Below are positions 37,073-48,115 of a stretch of DNA of 64,000 bases, in pieces (position 1 is the stretch's first letter; every line of letters starts with the position of its first letter). Source of the stretch: Megaleporinus macrocephalus (Eukaryota > Chordata > Actinopteri > Characiformes > Anostomidae). The notes under the pieces are model-generated. The model ran no database searches. It was not told the origin of the DNA and saw nothing but the letters and a program-made list of their open reading frames with translations. The DNA is taken from positions 24,740,349 through 24,804,348 of the forward strand of contig CM038702.1 in NCBI GenBank assembly GCA_021613375.1. The letters are read 5' to 3'. The translations under genes and the position numbers were made by a program.

Positions 37073-38059
37073 AAAGATGCTCATAGTGGCTAGCACCATG
37101 CTGAGAGATTCGGGAGGGGAGATAAAAGGCCAACCCGCCAACCTAGAGAGAATGAGACCAATTATGCTGGCGTGGATGCTGCCCATGAATGGTTATGCCA
37201 TCACTAGGACTTTAACTTGTGAACATTCGGTCTCTTGACAGTACGGCCAAATCATAGTCAAGTGCTGAGCCAGTAATGGAAATAATTGTTTTAAAATATG
37301 ATGTTCACAATTTTATTGACTAATAATAAATAGGCCAGATTTTATTTAATCATTTGACTAAAACACAATATAAAGTTAAGACAGTAACTAAAACGTGGTT
37401 TTTGAATGTCCAGATTTTTTTTTTTAAACTCAAATTTTACCAAACACACCAGACACAACCTCATGATGCATTTTCTTCATTGGATTTTTATGCACAGCCG
37501 AGGCTGTTTAAATGTTTTTATTACAAACAAAATTACAGCCAATTAGGCCATCAGTGAAACTGCATCTTTTATGTCATCAAGCTGTCAGCAGTCCTGGACA
37601 GTAGGCCATGGCATGTCGTCATGGCAACTGGAAGCACAGCATCATAGTTTAGGTATATTTTGATGTTCATCAAAGCTGTTTACAGTGTTTCTGATGCAAT
37701 AGACTGTTACCATGTTCCATTGTAGTGCTAGAAGTAATGTAGATCAATTTTATTTCAGTCAGTCACAATCTACTCGTCAAATGACATGGTTTTTAATTTA
37801 TTTTCTAGGTAAAAAAAAGACAACACATCCACTACAGAGGACAAACTTCCGCTCCTAATAATGTACAATTACTGTTTATTTGCTGCATTTGCTAAAACAT
37901 ATTCGCTAAAACATAACATGCTTATGCCAAATAAATGGGTTTTTTTTACGTTTTATGAGTTATTTATCCCAGCAAACAATGTAATTGTAGACAAAGAAGT
38001 ATGCAGAAAATGCCATATTTAAAAATGCTGTCTGTAAAGAATGTGTTAACTTTTAATTA
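37073..38059. other. Intronic sequence, nothing firm
   Basis: 37080-37240 is complex sequence of unknown origin directly after the SINE head. The rest is AT-rich. Confidence 0.35.
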
Positions 38060-38112
38060 GAATGTCAACAAAACGTTTGACTGGGGTTGTTCAGACTGTT
38101 GCATACAACTGT
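38060..38112 (-). mobile_element. Tc1-like terminal repeat remnant
   Basis: Ends TTGCATACAACTGTA preceded by a GGGG-containing phrase and GTCAACAAAACGTTTGACTG. The reverse complement starts TACAGTTGTATGC, as in a common fish Tc1-like family. The rest of the element was not found. Confidence 0.45.
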
Positions 38113-38242
38113 ACAGGGCATGATAATATATGTCATTAAAACAATAAAGGATGTCACAATATATTGTGTATCATGTTAATCATATATATATTTAGAACAC
38201 TGACCATCAGCATGTTTCAAAATTAGTCCTGTTTGACTGGAT

Positions 38243-38243
<1 letters not shown>

Positions 38244-38304
<61 letters not shown>
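38244..38304. repeat. (AAT)n microsatellite
   Basis: About 20 AAT units. It forms the tail end of the LINE-like repeat next to it. Confidence 0.95.
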
Positions 38305-38960
38305 CAGTAATAAAAAAGCCAAAGACAAAGTTCAATTTTAAAAGTACTAAGATGTTAAATTACTTATTAAATGCTAAGTTAAAAAGATAAGTTCTTAGTT
38401 GTTTATTAAAAGCGAGCCCTGAGCTCTACTGTCTAATGAAAACTTGAATGTTTCACAGTTTAAACGCAGATTAACTGAGAGAGGTCTCTCCACGTTTTAC
38501 TAAAGGTATCTGCAGAATGTCAGTATCTGTAGATCTAAGATCTCGAGCTGGAACATAGAGAGATATAGAGATATTCTGTGAAATGCAGCTCTTTTAAAAC
38601 AGGACTGATATGAGCTGTTTTTCTTGTTCTTGTTCTTGAGCTGCTGCGTTCTGTACAAGTTGTAGTGGCTGGATTGTTTTTTTAGGAACTCCAGTAAGAG
38701 GAACATTACAGTAATCAACTCTATATGTAACAAATGCATAATAAGTTTGTTTGCATCACTTTGAGGTAGAATAGGCAGAACTTTGGCGATATTTCTCAAA
38801 AGATTAAAAGCTACTTTAGTGACTGCGTTTATATGCGGGATACAACAGAGTTCAGACGGGTTTGATATTAGCAGCTAAAGAAATGAGCCAAGAATCAGTA
38901 TTTCAGTTTTCTCTTGTTTTAATTCTAAAACATTTTGAGAAGTCTGTCTATTAAATATCA
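38305..38960 (-). mobile_element. LINE-like dispersed repeat, copy 1 with (ATT)n tail
   Basis: Shares long blocks with 47813-48115, for example AAAGACA, TGTCTAATRAAAA, CACAGTTTAAA, GGTCAGTATCTGCAGATCTA (here GTCAGTATCTGTAGATCTAA) and TCTCCA. Both copies start at an AAT array, so on the minus strand both end in (ATT)n. It also contains CATTACAGTAATCAACTC. No reverse transcriptase is recognisable; the family is not named. Confidence 0.65.
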
Positions 38961-39237
38961 ATTATCAGAAGTAATGGATAATTGCGTGTCATCAGCATAA
39001 CTATGAAAGTTTATATTGTATATCATTGTATCAGTTCTATAGTTAGTACACTGCCTATACTTGTTATTTCATGAAATGAGTTTATAAACATGATTAAAGT
39101 TTTAACGACTCCCCATATGACCATACAAAAGCTTGAATTCATATTTGCAAAGGCACAAGCATGAATAAATTTGAAATTATTTTGTTTGAAATAAGTATCT
39201 TTCAATTATATGATGTAGATCTAACAGACCTCTCTCT
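38961..39237. other. Intronic sequence, nothing recognised
   Basis: AT-rich. May continue the repeat on its left. Confidence 0.35.
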
Positions 39238-39240
39238 GTA

Positions 39241-39290
<50 letters not shown>
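39238..39290. repeat. (TA)n microsatellite
   Basis: About 25 TA units with one TG interruption near the start. Confidence 0.93.
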
Positions 39291-39294
<4 letters not shown>

Positions 39295-40304
39295 AGACAC
39301 AGTAAGAAAAACTGCAAGTTTATTCTAATGGGAGGAAAATGGTTATACTGAACAAATGATAATACAAAATTGTGATAAAATGCAAGAAAAATGTTGAATA
39401 CAGGCCATTTAACTTACATCATTTATTACTTCATTTCATGCACAGCTAGGCACTAGATGTACTACACGTAATAGAAGTATCTCTTTACTGACATTATTGC
39501 AATGTCGCATGGCCTTCACTAAACATCAGGAAGTAGCAAAGTGACAAAGTGTTACATGAGGACAAACAGGATCTGCCTCATACAGACAGAACGAAGCTGA
39601 TCATTAGCATAATACTGTTTCAAGAAAAAGGGGGGAAAAACACATGCATGTGGAGGAGAAGCTCTTAATGCAGTAATTTGGAACAGAAAAAGTGCTCGAG
39701 GCTGGGCTCACGAAAATAAGTAAGTAGGCCGGTCATCAGCATAACAAAACACAGCACAGGGTTTCAGCCTTGGCCATGGCCAATGGTTTTGTGAGTGAAA
39801 GAGGAGTCGTGATGATTGCGGCTAGCGCTCAGCCTCTTTTCTACGTGAATTGGGCTCAGATTTGGTCATGAGCTACTGTCCGATATGAATCGTGACTCTT
39901 CAGCGATATGATAGCTGCTCGGGGCCGTGCTGGGTGTTTTTGTAGTATGATTCAGCCAGTGTAGGATTTGAATAATAAGACTACGACTAACGACTGAATA
40001 ATAGGCCTAGGGTTCGAGTGGCAGTGCATAGCAAATGCTTTTGTTGTTTTGCTGTACATTTCATTCCATTTAATTGTGTTATGTAATAATTCAAATGAAA
40101 TCATGTTATCACATGTTTAGTGGCATTTAAAAGTTTGGAATCACGTGTGATTATAATGATTGCTTTTATTTTAATCAATTATAGCTCGATTTCGTAAGTT
40201 GTATGTATTTAAAGCCCTTTACAAACATCAGAATGTATTAAAATATAAATAATGTGCTGCTGCTTATTAGTCATTTTTTGTAAAGTTATCTGCCTGAGAT
40301 TTGA
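39291..40304. other. Intronic sequence, nothing recognised
   Basis: 39640-39980 is comparatively complex. No coding frame. Confidence 0.4.
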
Positions 40305-43300
40305 TAATCAGAATCAGAATCAGAATCAGAAATACTTTATTGATCCCAGGGGGAAATTGCAGTTTTTACAGTAGCAGAAGAAGAATACACACTCTAATAA
40401 TAATTTACAACATAAAAGAAATTTGTAGTATGTACACATATATAAGTCTTATATTACAATAGAATAATAAGATGTAAAGAATAAAATATAAAGTGACTGT
40501 GTCTATAATATTAAGTACAGATATACCGTATACAGCAGTAAGAGTTTTAGAAGTAAGAAAGTTATTGCACATTTGAGTTCTTACATACATAATTAAATTA
40601 TAGTTCTACTGGTATCACTGTACATGTGAGAGGTGTCGTACATTCAGGGAGGAGTTATAAAGTTTGATAGCCACTGGTAGAAATGACCTCCTGTGGCGTT
40701 CTGTAGTGCATTTTGGCTGAATGAGTCTCTCACTGAATGTGCTCCTGCGTCTCATCACTGTGTGATAAAGAGGGTGGGAGCCATTCTCCATGATGGCCTG
40801 CAGCTTAGACAGCGTCCTCCTCTCAGACACTGCCGTCAGCGAGTCCAGCTCCACACCCACAACATCACTGGCTCTGCGGATCAGTTTATCAAGTCTGTTG
40901 CCGTCTGCTACCCTCAGCCTGCTGCCCCAGCATGCAACAGCGTATAGGATAGCACTGGCAACTACAGACTCATAAAAGATCCTCAGCATAGTCCTGCAGA
41001 TGTTGAAGGACCTCAGACGCCTCAGAAAATAGAGACGACTTTGGCCCTTCTTGTAGAGGGGTCAGTGTTCTTAGCCCAGTCCAGTTTATTGTCAATGTGC
41101 ACGCCCAGATATTTATAGTCCTCCACAGTGTCCACACTGACCCCCCTGATGGAAACAGGGGTCACCTTTGTTTTGTCCCTTCTCAGGTCCACCACCAGCT
41201 CCTTTGTCACGTTGAGCTGCAGATGGTTCAGCTCACACCACGCAACAAAGTCGTTCACCGTCGCCCTGTACTCATCCTCATCACCCCTGCTGATACATCC
41301 AACTAGTGCAGAGTCGTCAGAGAACTTCTGGAGGTGGCAGGTCTCTGAGCAGTAGTTGAAATCAGTGGTGTAGAGGGTGAAGAGGAAGGGAGAGAGGACA
41401 CTTCCCTGCGGGGCTCCAGTGTTGCTGACCACTCTGTCTGACACACAGTGCTGCAGACGTACATACTGTGGTCTGCCAGTCAGGTAGTCAACAATCCAGG
41501 ACACGAGGGGGGCGTCTACCTGCATCACGTTCAGCTTGTCACCCAGAAGAGCAGGCTGAATGGTGTTAAATGCACTGGAGAAGTCAAAGAACATGATCCT
41601 CACAGTGCTGCCTGGCTTATCAAGGTGAGCGTAGACACGGTTCAGCAGGTAGATGATGGCATCCTCAACTCCCAGATGAGGCTGGTAGGCGAACTGGAGG
41701 GGGTCTAGAAGTGGCTGGACCATGGGCCGGAGCTGATCCAGGACAAGTCTCTCCATGGTCTTCATGATGTGGGACGTCAGTGCCACTGGCCTGTAGTCCT
41801 TGATGTCACTGGGCCGCGGAGTCTTTGGCACAGGAACAATGCAGGACGTCTTCCACATCACAGGGACCCTCTGGAGACTCAGGCTCATGTTGAAGACATA
41901 CTGCAGGACTCCACAAAGTTGGGTGGCACAGGCTTTAAGCACCCTGGGAGGGACACCATCAGGGCCTGCAGCCTTGTTCGTGTGGAGTCTCTGTAGCTGT
42001 CTTCTCACCTGGTCAGCTGTGAGATTCACTGTAGAGGTGACTGGTGGGGGAGGAGAGGAGGTGTGAAGTCTATCACAGGAGGGTGGGAGGCTAACAGGAG
42101 GGGGAGGGAGTGGAGTGGGCTGTTGAGGCCTGGAAGCAGAGGAGTCAGGGAGGGGGAGGTCAGGGCTTACAGTGTCAAATCTGTTAAAAAACAAATTTAA
42201 CTCGTTGGCCCTGTCCACACTGCCCTCTACTCCCCTGTTGTTGCTGGATCTGAAGCCAGTGATAGTTCTCATACCACTCCAAACATCCCTCATGTTGTTC
42301 TGCTGGAGTTTCCACTCCAGCTTCCTCCTATATCTGTTCTTAGCCTCCCTGATGGTTCTCTTCAGCTCTCTCTGAATCGTTCTCACCTCCTCCCGGTCTC
42401 CAGCTCTGAAAGCCCTCTTCTTCTTGTTGAGGAGGGCTTTAATGTCTTTTGTTACCCACAGCTTGTTGTTTGGGTAACATTTAACAGTCCTGGTTGGGAC
42501 AGTGGAGTCCACACAGAAATTGATGTAGTCTGTGATGCACTCTGTGAGCCCGTCAATGTCCTCTCCATGAGGCTCATAGAGTGCTGTCCAGTCTGTAGTC
42601 TCAAAGCAGTCCTGCAGCACTTCAGAAGTCTCCTCTGACCATCTCCTCACTGTCCTCGTGGTCACAGGCTGGCTCTTCACCTGAGGCACATACTTTGAGC
42701 TAAGGCTGACCAAGTTATGATCAGATCCACCCAGAGGGGGGAGGGGGGAGCAACTGTATGCATCCTTAACATTAGCATACAGCAGGTCCAGTGTTCTCTC
42801 CTCTCTGGTGGGACAGTCCACATACTGAGTGAAGTTTGGTAATGTCCTGGCCATAGTGACGTGGTTGAAGTCACCTGATATGGCAATGAAAGCAGTCGGG
42901 TGTTGAGTTTGAAGACGCGCTATGGTGGAGTGAATGACGTCACACGCCGACGTCGGGTTTGCAGAGGGGGGGGGGGTATAAACAGCCACGACAACAACAT
43001 GGGAAAACTCCCGCGGCAAATAATATGGCCTGAGTCCAACAGCCAACAGCTCAATGTCCGGACAACAGATACGCTCCTTGATGGTAATGTGACCAGGGGC
43101 GCACCAGCGGTTATTAACTAACACAGCCAGCCCCCCCCCTCTCCGCTTACCGCTCTCGGTGCAGTCCCGGTCGGCCCGAACAGTCTGAAAGCCAGCGATT
43201 GAAACGTTCTCATCTGGAATGTTCTGGTGTAGCCATGTCTCCGAAAAGCACATTAAACTACACTGCCGGTATTCCTTCTGACTCGTGGCTAACGCTGTTA

Positions 43301-43790
43301 GCTCGTCCATCTTATTAGCCAGTGATCTAACGTTGCCCATGACGAGAGTGGGGAGACGCGGCTTATACCCCTTTTTCTCCATAAGCCTCCGTCTCTTCAC
43401 CCTCGCTTTCGCCGTGCGCTGTTTAGTTCCTCCTCTACAGCCCCTGTGCGTCCGTCTCCAAAGCTCCTCAGGGATGTTAGCGGCCCTGGTCTCCATGCCG
43501 GCCGGCTTCAGCGTGATCAGCTGATCCCGAGTGTAAACAAAGGGGCCATGCTGCGCCGCGGTGCACCAGGAGAGTGAAAGTAGAACTTTCACAGCGAACA
43601 AACTGACCAAAACTCTCTCTACTAGCATGATTCGAGAGGGCACAGCTTCACTAAGTTACTTTGTAAAAAATAAATAATATTATTAAGATAAAACTATAGT
43701 TAAAAGCAAAAACACGAACACGCGAACGGGAGCTACTGCAAAGGCTGCACGCACTTTCGCGCATGCGCACTCGACTCGACATAAACACCA
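40305..43790 (-). mobile_element. Rex1-type non-LTR retrotransposon, near full length
   Basis: About 3.5 kb on the minus strand. The 3' end is at 40305-40330, a hexamer tail read on plus as repeated CAGAAT, next to CTTTATTGATCCC. The coding part covers 40615-43643. The 5' leader at 43644-43790 is GC-rich and CpG-rich (GTGCGCATGCGCGAAAG on minus). The reverse-transcriptase region contains TTCTCCAGTGCATTTAACAC on the minus strand, nearly the sequence used to recognise Rex1 elements in fish. I place it in the Rex1/Babar group. Clean target-site duplications were not seen. Confidence 0.87.
40615..43643 (-). pseudogene. Endonuclease-reverse transcriptase of the Rex1-like element, one frameshift
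   Basis: The main frame (43643 to 41022, about 873 codons) starts MPSRIMLVER with a hydrophobic stretch at residues 11-30. An apurinic-type endonuclease domain follows: GNVRSLANKMDEL at about 103, the active-site Glu in SETWL at about 135, SGDFNH at about 256 and SDHNL at about 297. After a Pro-rich linker at about 484-525 comes the reverse transcriptase: KAAGPDGVPP, YRPVALTS, FDFSSAFNTI, GAPQGSVLSP and the catalytic FSDD at about 765. The frame breaks at a G run on plus at 41058-41061, where one base seems to be missing. The C-terminal part continues in another frame to 40615. All catalytic residues I can place are intact. It would copy its own RNA into DNA at a nick. Expected to be dead or truncated because of the frameshift. 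Confidence 0.88.
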
Positions 43791-43844
43791 TGTGATGTAA
43801 GGTGTTCTGAATTGCTTAATTCTCATTACAGCTCTGTTCGTAAA

Positions 43845-44525
43845 TCTGGATGTCCTGCAAAAGTATTCAACCCCAGTAAAAGTCATCAGTTAGTCATTTG
43901 GATTAGAAATGACACTTGTCAATTTTTTTTTTAAGACTGACCATCAAAATGTGATTTAAAGAGATATTGTAGATAGAATGTGTAAATATGCTGTGACAAA
44001 AATGATTAACTGAAAAATACTATTTGCAAGTACTAAACTCCTGTGGTAGCAGTGGCTTACAGTAGGCCTCCTGAGAACCATTTAAATTCACCATTTTTTT
44101 AAAATAAAGCCTCAAGAACTATCAGTAGTACTGTAAATCTGAAGAACTGCTGTGAACATGAAGACCAAAGAGCATTCTAAAGAAATTGGGACTTGACATG
44201 CCCACGATAAGAAAAGGCAACAACATCATATTTAAGTGCTTGGATATCCCAGTGAGTACTGGTGGATCTAATGTCTGAAGGAGATACAGAGTTCAGTGGC
44301 TGAGACTAGAGTAAACCTGCACCGGTCAACAATATCAAGAGCATAAACCTGACTTTTATTGAAGAGTGGCAAAAAACAGAGAAGGCATCGGGGACCCAGA
44401 TATTATGCATCTAAATTTAAAAATGTCACGTGTGACTGTTAACCAAACACCATTCCAGTGGTCCCAGTATGAGGGGGGTAGGATCATGTTGTGCAGGTGT
44501 TTTCCTCACTAGGGACAGGATAGCT
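43845..44525 (+). pseudogene. Decayed Tc1-like transposase, plus strand
   Basis: Starts near a terminal-repeat-like TGCAAAAGTATTCAACCCC. At 44158 the ATG opens MKTKEHSKEI, the typical Tc1 N-terminus. It continues with blocks seen in fish Tc1 genes (TTGGATATCCCAGTGAGTAC, CAGAGTTCAGTGGCTGAGAC) and, after deletions, GGATCATGTTGTGCAGGTGT. The last one corresponds to the IMLWGCF region. Frameshifts and deletions throughout. Confidence 0.68.
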
Positions 44526-45764
44526 TAGTCAAATAGGCTATTTGCAGTGGCACAAACTGCAGATGGAGGACAGGAAGTTTTTTTTATATCTAAGAAGCCC
44601 TATCACAAGTTCTCAGAGTGCCTGTGATAAGCATTGTTTAAGGTTTCTCAAATCCGTGTAAACGAGAAACCATCAGCAGCTTTTACCAACATTTGTGGTT
44701 CATAAAGAAAAAAAGCAAGAAAACTGACACAGGGAAACACAGGGAAACACAGGAAAAACGGCTTGTGAACCTCTATCTGTGGATGAGACGAGACTGAACT
44801 CCAGAGCTTCCTGAACCTCCTGTTCATCAGTAAACCTTAAAGCCGCAGTACTACAACATTAAATGTTTGTTGCTATGTACAGGACAGTGAAAATAAGCCA
44901 TATAAGTGTTTGCTAATATCTCTGTCTGATTTTCTGTTTATTCCTTTCGTTAACTTGTAATATCGTCTAAACCAGCACAGTAGGGACAGTTCTGCTTTTT
45001 TTCTGCTGTCTGGATTTTGCATGTCATTGGACTCATGTGACAGACTCGTAATGAAAAAAGGATGAATGAATGGTCCAAATTGCTGAGATATGATGTCAGA
45101 CAACTTGCATCATTCTGCTAAAAACTAAAACAATAATGGATTTCAATTCACAAGCATCACCCTGATAACCTGAACAAGCTGGAGCAAATCAGTGTGAAAG
45201 AATGTTAGAAAAACAGTTTTTAAACAGTTCAAATCATTTTAAATGATCTCCTCTTAATGTAATTGTGCTGTAAAATAAGATCCATTAGAAGAGTCTCCAT
45301 CTGGCCTCATCCGAATGTTGACACCCAATAATATTTCATTCATAGTCCTGCTTATTGACCCATCAATCTGGGGCGTAGCTGAGATACTTGCGCTAAGGCT
45401 TGTCCAATAGCCTGGCAAGTTCGGCACTGTGGCTCAGCTGACTTGTCTCACTGACAGCAGATGTGTGAGGAATGCAAACAGAAGACAAGAGAAAAGTAGT
45501 ACAGTGTGTTGCTGTTAACACTCAGACATTATTGCCATGTTGCTATTCAGTGTAAATGCAGTTACATAGTTAGTTACATTATTACATGATGTTTTAAATA
45601 AACATCCTTGACCTGAAACAAACATTAACTTTTTAGATTTTCTATTTATCTGCTGTTGTTTTCAACATATTGGAAAAAAAAAATCACAAAATCTGCTATA
45701 ACTTTGGCACCGGTTGTATTTTATAATCTAGTTTCCCCATAAATGTTAAATTCAGCAACAATAA
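44526..45764. other. Intronic sequence, nothing firm
   Basis: Could be partly the decayed rest of the Tc1 relic, since a Tc1-like terminal repeat follows at 45765. No readable coding part. Confidence 0.35.
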
Positions 45765-45876
45765 CGTGACTATAACATGCAGAAGTAGGTGCTCTGCAGA
45801 GGATGCGTAGCTTATTTTCACCCCAACAAAACATGTCATTTGACCAGGAGTGTCTAAACTCTTGCATATGACTGTA
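45765..45876 (-). mobile_element. Tc1-like terminal repeat
   Basis: Ends ATGACTGTA; on the minus strand it begins TACAGTCATATGCAAGAG, then TTTAGACACTCCTGGTCAAA and TGACATGTTTTGTTG, the usual outer end of a fish Tc1-like family. It may be the partner end of the relic at 43845. Confidence 0.6.
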
Positions 45877-47742
45877 AAGATTCTGTGATCCGATGTTCTC
45901 AGAACTGTTTTAAAGATAGAGCAGCAACGTGGACTTTTGGTTCAAATCATAATACAACATCTCTTCTTCTTCTCTTCCATCTCTAGCTGTGTGGAAGGTA
46001 TATAATCATAATATTCTCCACTTGTTCAAAAGAGCTTTAAGTCAAAACTTATTACTAAATGTAACTAAATGTAAGAAGGTGAAAACACTGTGGCAACCTA
46101 GAAAGGTTCATCTAAAGAGGCTTAAGAAACAAGCGAGTAGGATAAATTGCAGATCTCTCATCGCAACCAGATGCATTCACACAAATCTTTCAATCCTCTC
46201 ACACAAACCCACACCCACACACACACACACACACACGCCGTCTGTTCCAATATTTTATACCTATCTGCCCTCAGCCACCTCAGCCGTGCGGTGTTAGCCA
46301 AGCAGAGAGGTCCATTTGGGCTCATTTCAGCGACTGATTGTGTCTGTCACATCTGCCCAGCTTTGATCGCCACACTTCACCGGATCACCGATAAAGGGAC
46401 AGGCTGGCCATATGGAAGATACCACTGGCCTTTGGGTGCGGAGGTGGGTGTCTGAGGTGAACACAGACAGGAGTGTAAGGTGATATCCCTCAGCAATCCA
46501 TGTTTCTACTGCCAGATCTTACAACGTTAGCAACAATCTGACTTATAATGAACAGCTCTGAAACTGAACATCACCATTAGCATCAGTTTCTCAGCCTGTA
46601 TGACGTGTTCAGAAGTGGACAGACTTAAGCCTGTCATCAGAGAGTCTGATATGTTTTGGCCTTAGTGCAGTGATGAACCACTGACTTTGACAAAAATGAC
46701 AGACATGCAGATTAAAGATTATTGTGTTGTGTGGTGGTGTGTAAGTGAGGTGGTGAGGTATTCAGGGAACAGTCTTTTCTTAAAAGAGTTATTTTTACTT
46801 TAAGGCCTCTGAAACACATTTCGGCAACAGTACGTTTCACTGATTGTTGGTAATAAATGTGTTTAACCAGATTTTCATCTTCAGTTTATAAACATTTTAA
46901 TGTTTTCTTGCATGGAGGAGAAATGTATAGGAACGTTTATAAAGAACAGTCTGGAAAAATGTAATTGAACTGGTTCAAGTTCCAATTTCTAATAGCAAAT
47001 TAAACATTTTCGAAAGATGAATCAAACAAGTCTTCCACCAAGGAAGTAGATGCTTCAAACCAACTGCAACTGACCAATTTAGTTATGATTTCATACGTGG
47101 TCTCATGGGAAAGTTTGGTTAAATTACATGTTGTGTTGTTGTTGTTTTTCTTACTTAATGCATCCTCTACACACGGGCTTGGATATTCCCTTGTTTTTTA
47201 TGGGCGTTTCCCCAGGGTCCCATTCCATGAGCAGGCCTTGGGCGCAATTATAAGAAATAAAAGAATACTGTTGTTTTGACTCAGTAGTGTAGCCACGGGT
47301 AGACCTGTACCCAGATTGATTACTACCTAATCCAATGGGGGGATGTTTATTAAGTCACTTTTTTTATGAACTTTTATGTTTTCAGTGAACACTGTGATTG
47401 TATTATAGCCACTTAGATCATTACAATCACCTGCGGATCTCCAACTTAATGCTTGAGCCCTCTGATCACTGCAACTATTAGTTACTATCATAGAAACAAT
47501 TACCATCCACCATTGTCTCAAGCCTCAGTTCAGAAATGACAGATGGAGGAATCTGAACATTTGTAACTAGTAACTTAATACAGAAATCAACAGGTACATT
47601 AAGTTGTATTATGTTTTATTAACTGTATGAATATCTACATTCGTAAGCACACTTTTTTAACTTAACCTAATATATGATTTTTAATAATCAGAGAAAAACG
47701 AGAGAAAAAGAGAGATGAGGGAAATTAAATGTGTTATCTGAT
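45877..47742. other. Intronic sequence, no gene recognised
   Basis: (CA)n at about 46209-46234. 46260-46460 is complex and of higher G+C. Open frames at 45989-46297 and 46147-46455 overlap the CA run and have no motif. Confidence 0.4.

Positions 47743-47812
<70 letters not shown>
47743..47812. repeat. (AAT)n microsatellite
   Basis: About 23 AAT units, the second such array. It also flanks a LINE-like repeat. Confidence 0.95.
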
Positions 47813-47813
<1 letters not shown>

Positions 47814-48115
47814 CTTTATTTATAGAGCACTTCTCAAAGTGCTTTACAGACAGTTTTCATCAGTAATAACTTAATTAACCAAAGACAGGTTCTTTTTAGT
47901 TTCTACAATGTCAAAGTTTGAAAGAGTTAAAGAGATACGGTTTTTATTTGTATCTTAGAAATTAGCACTAAGCTTGACTGTCTAATAAAAATTTAAGTTC
48001 CACAGTTTAAAAGCAGAATAACTGAAAACGATCTCTCCATATTTTCTGTAGTTCACAGAAGGAATATGCAGAAGGTCAGTATCTGCAGATCTAAGATCTT
48101 GAGTTGTAGCATAAA
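47813..48115 (-). mobile_element. LINE-like dispersed repeat, copy 2
   Basis: Begins CTTTATTTATAGAGCACTTC then TCAAAGTGCTTTACAGACAG, a common 3' end phrase in fish retroposons. It then follows the same block order as 38305-38600. Shorter than copy 1, so truncated at its 5' end. Confidence 0.65.
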
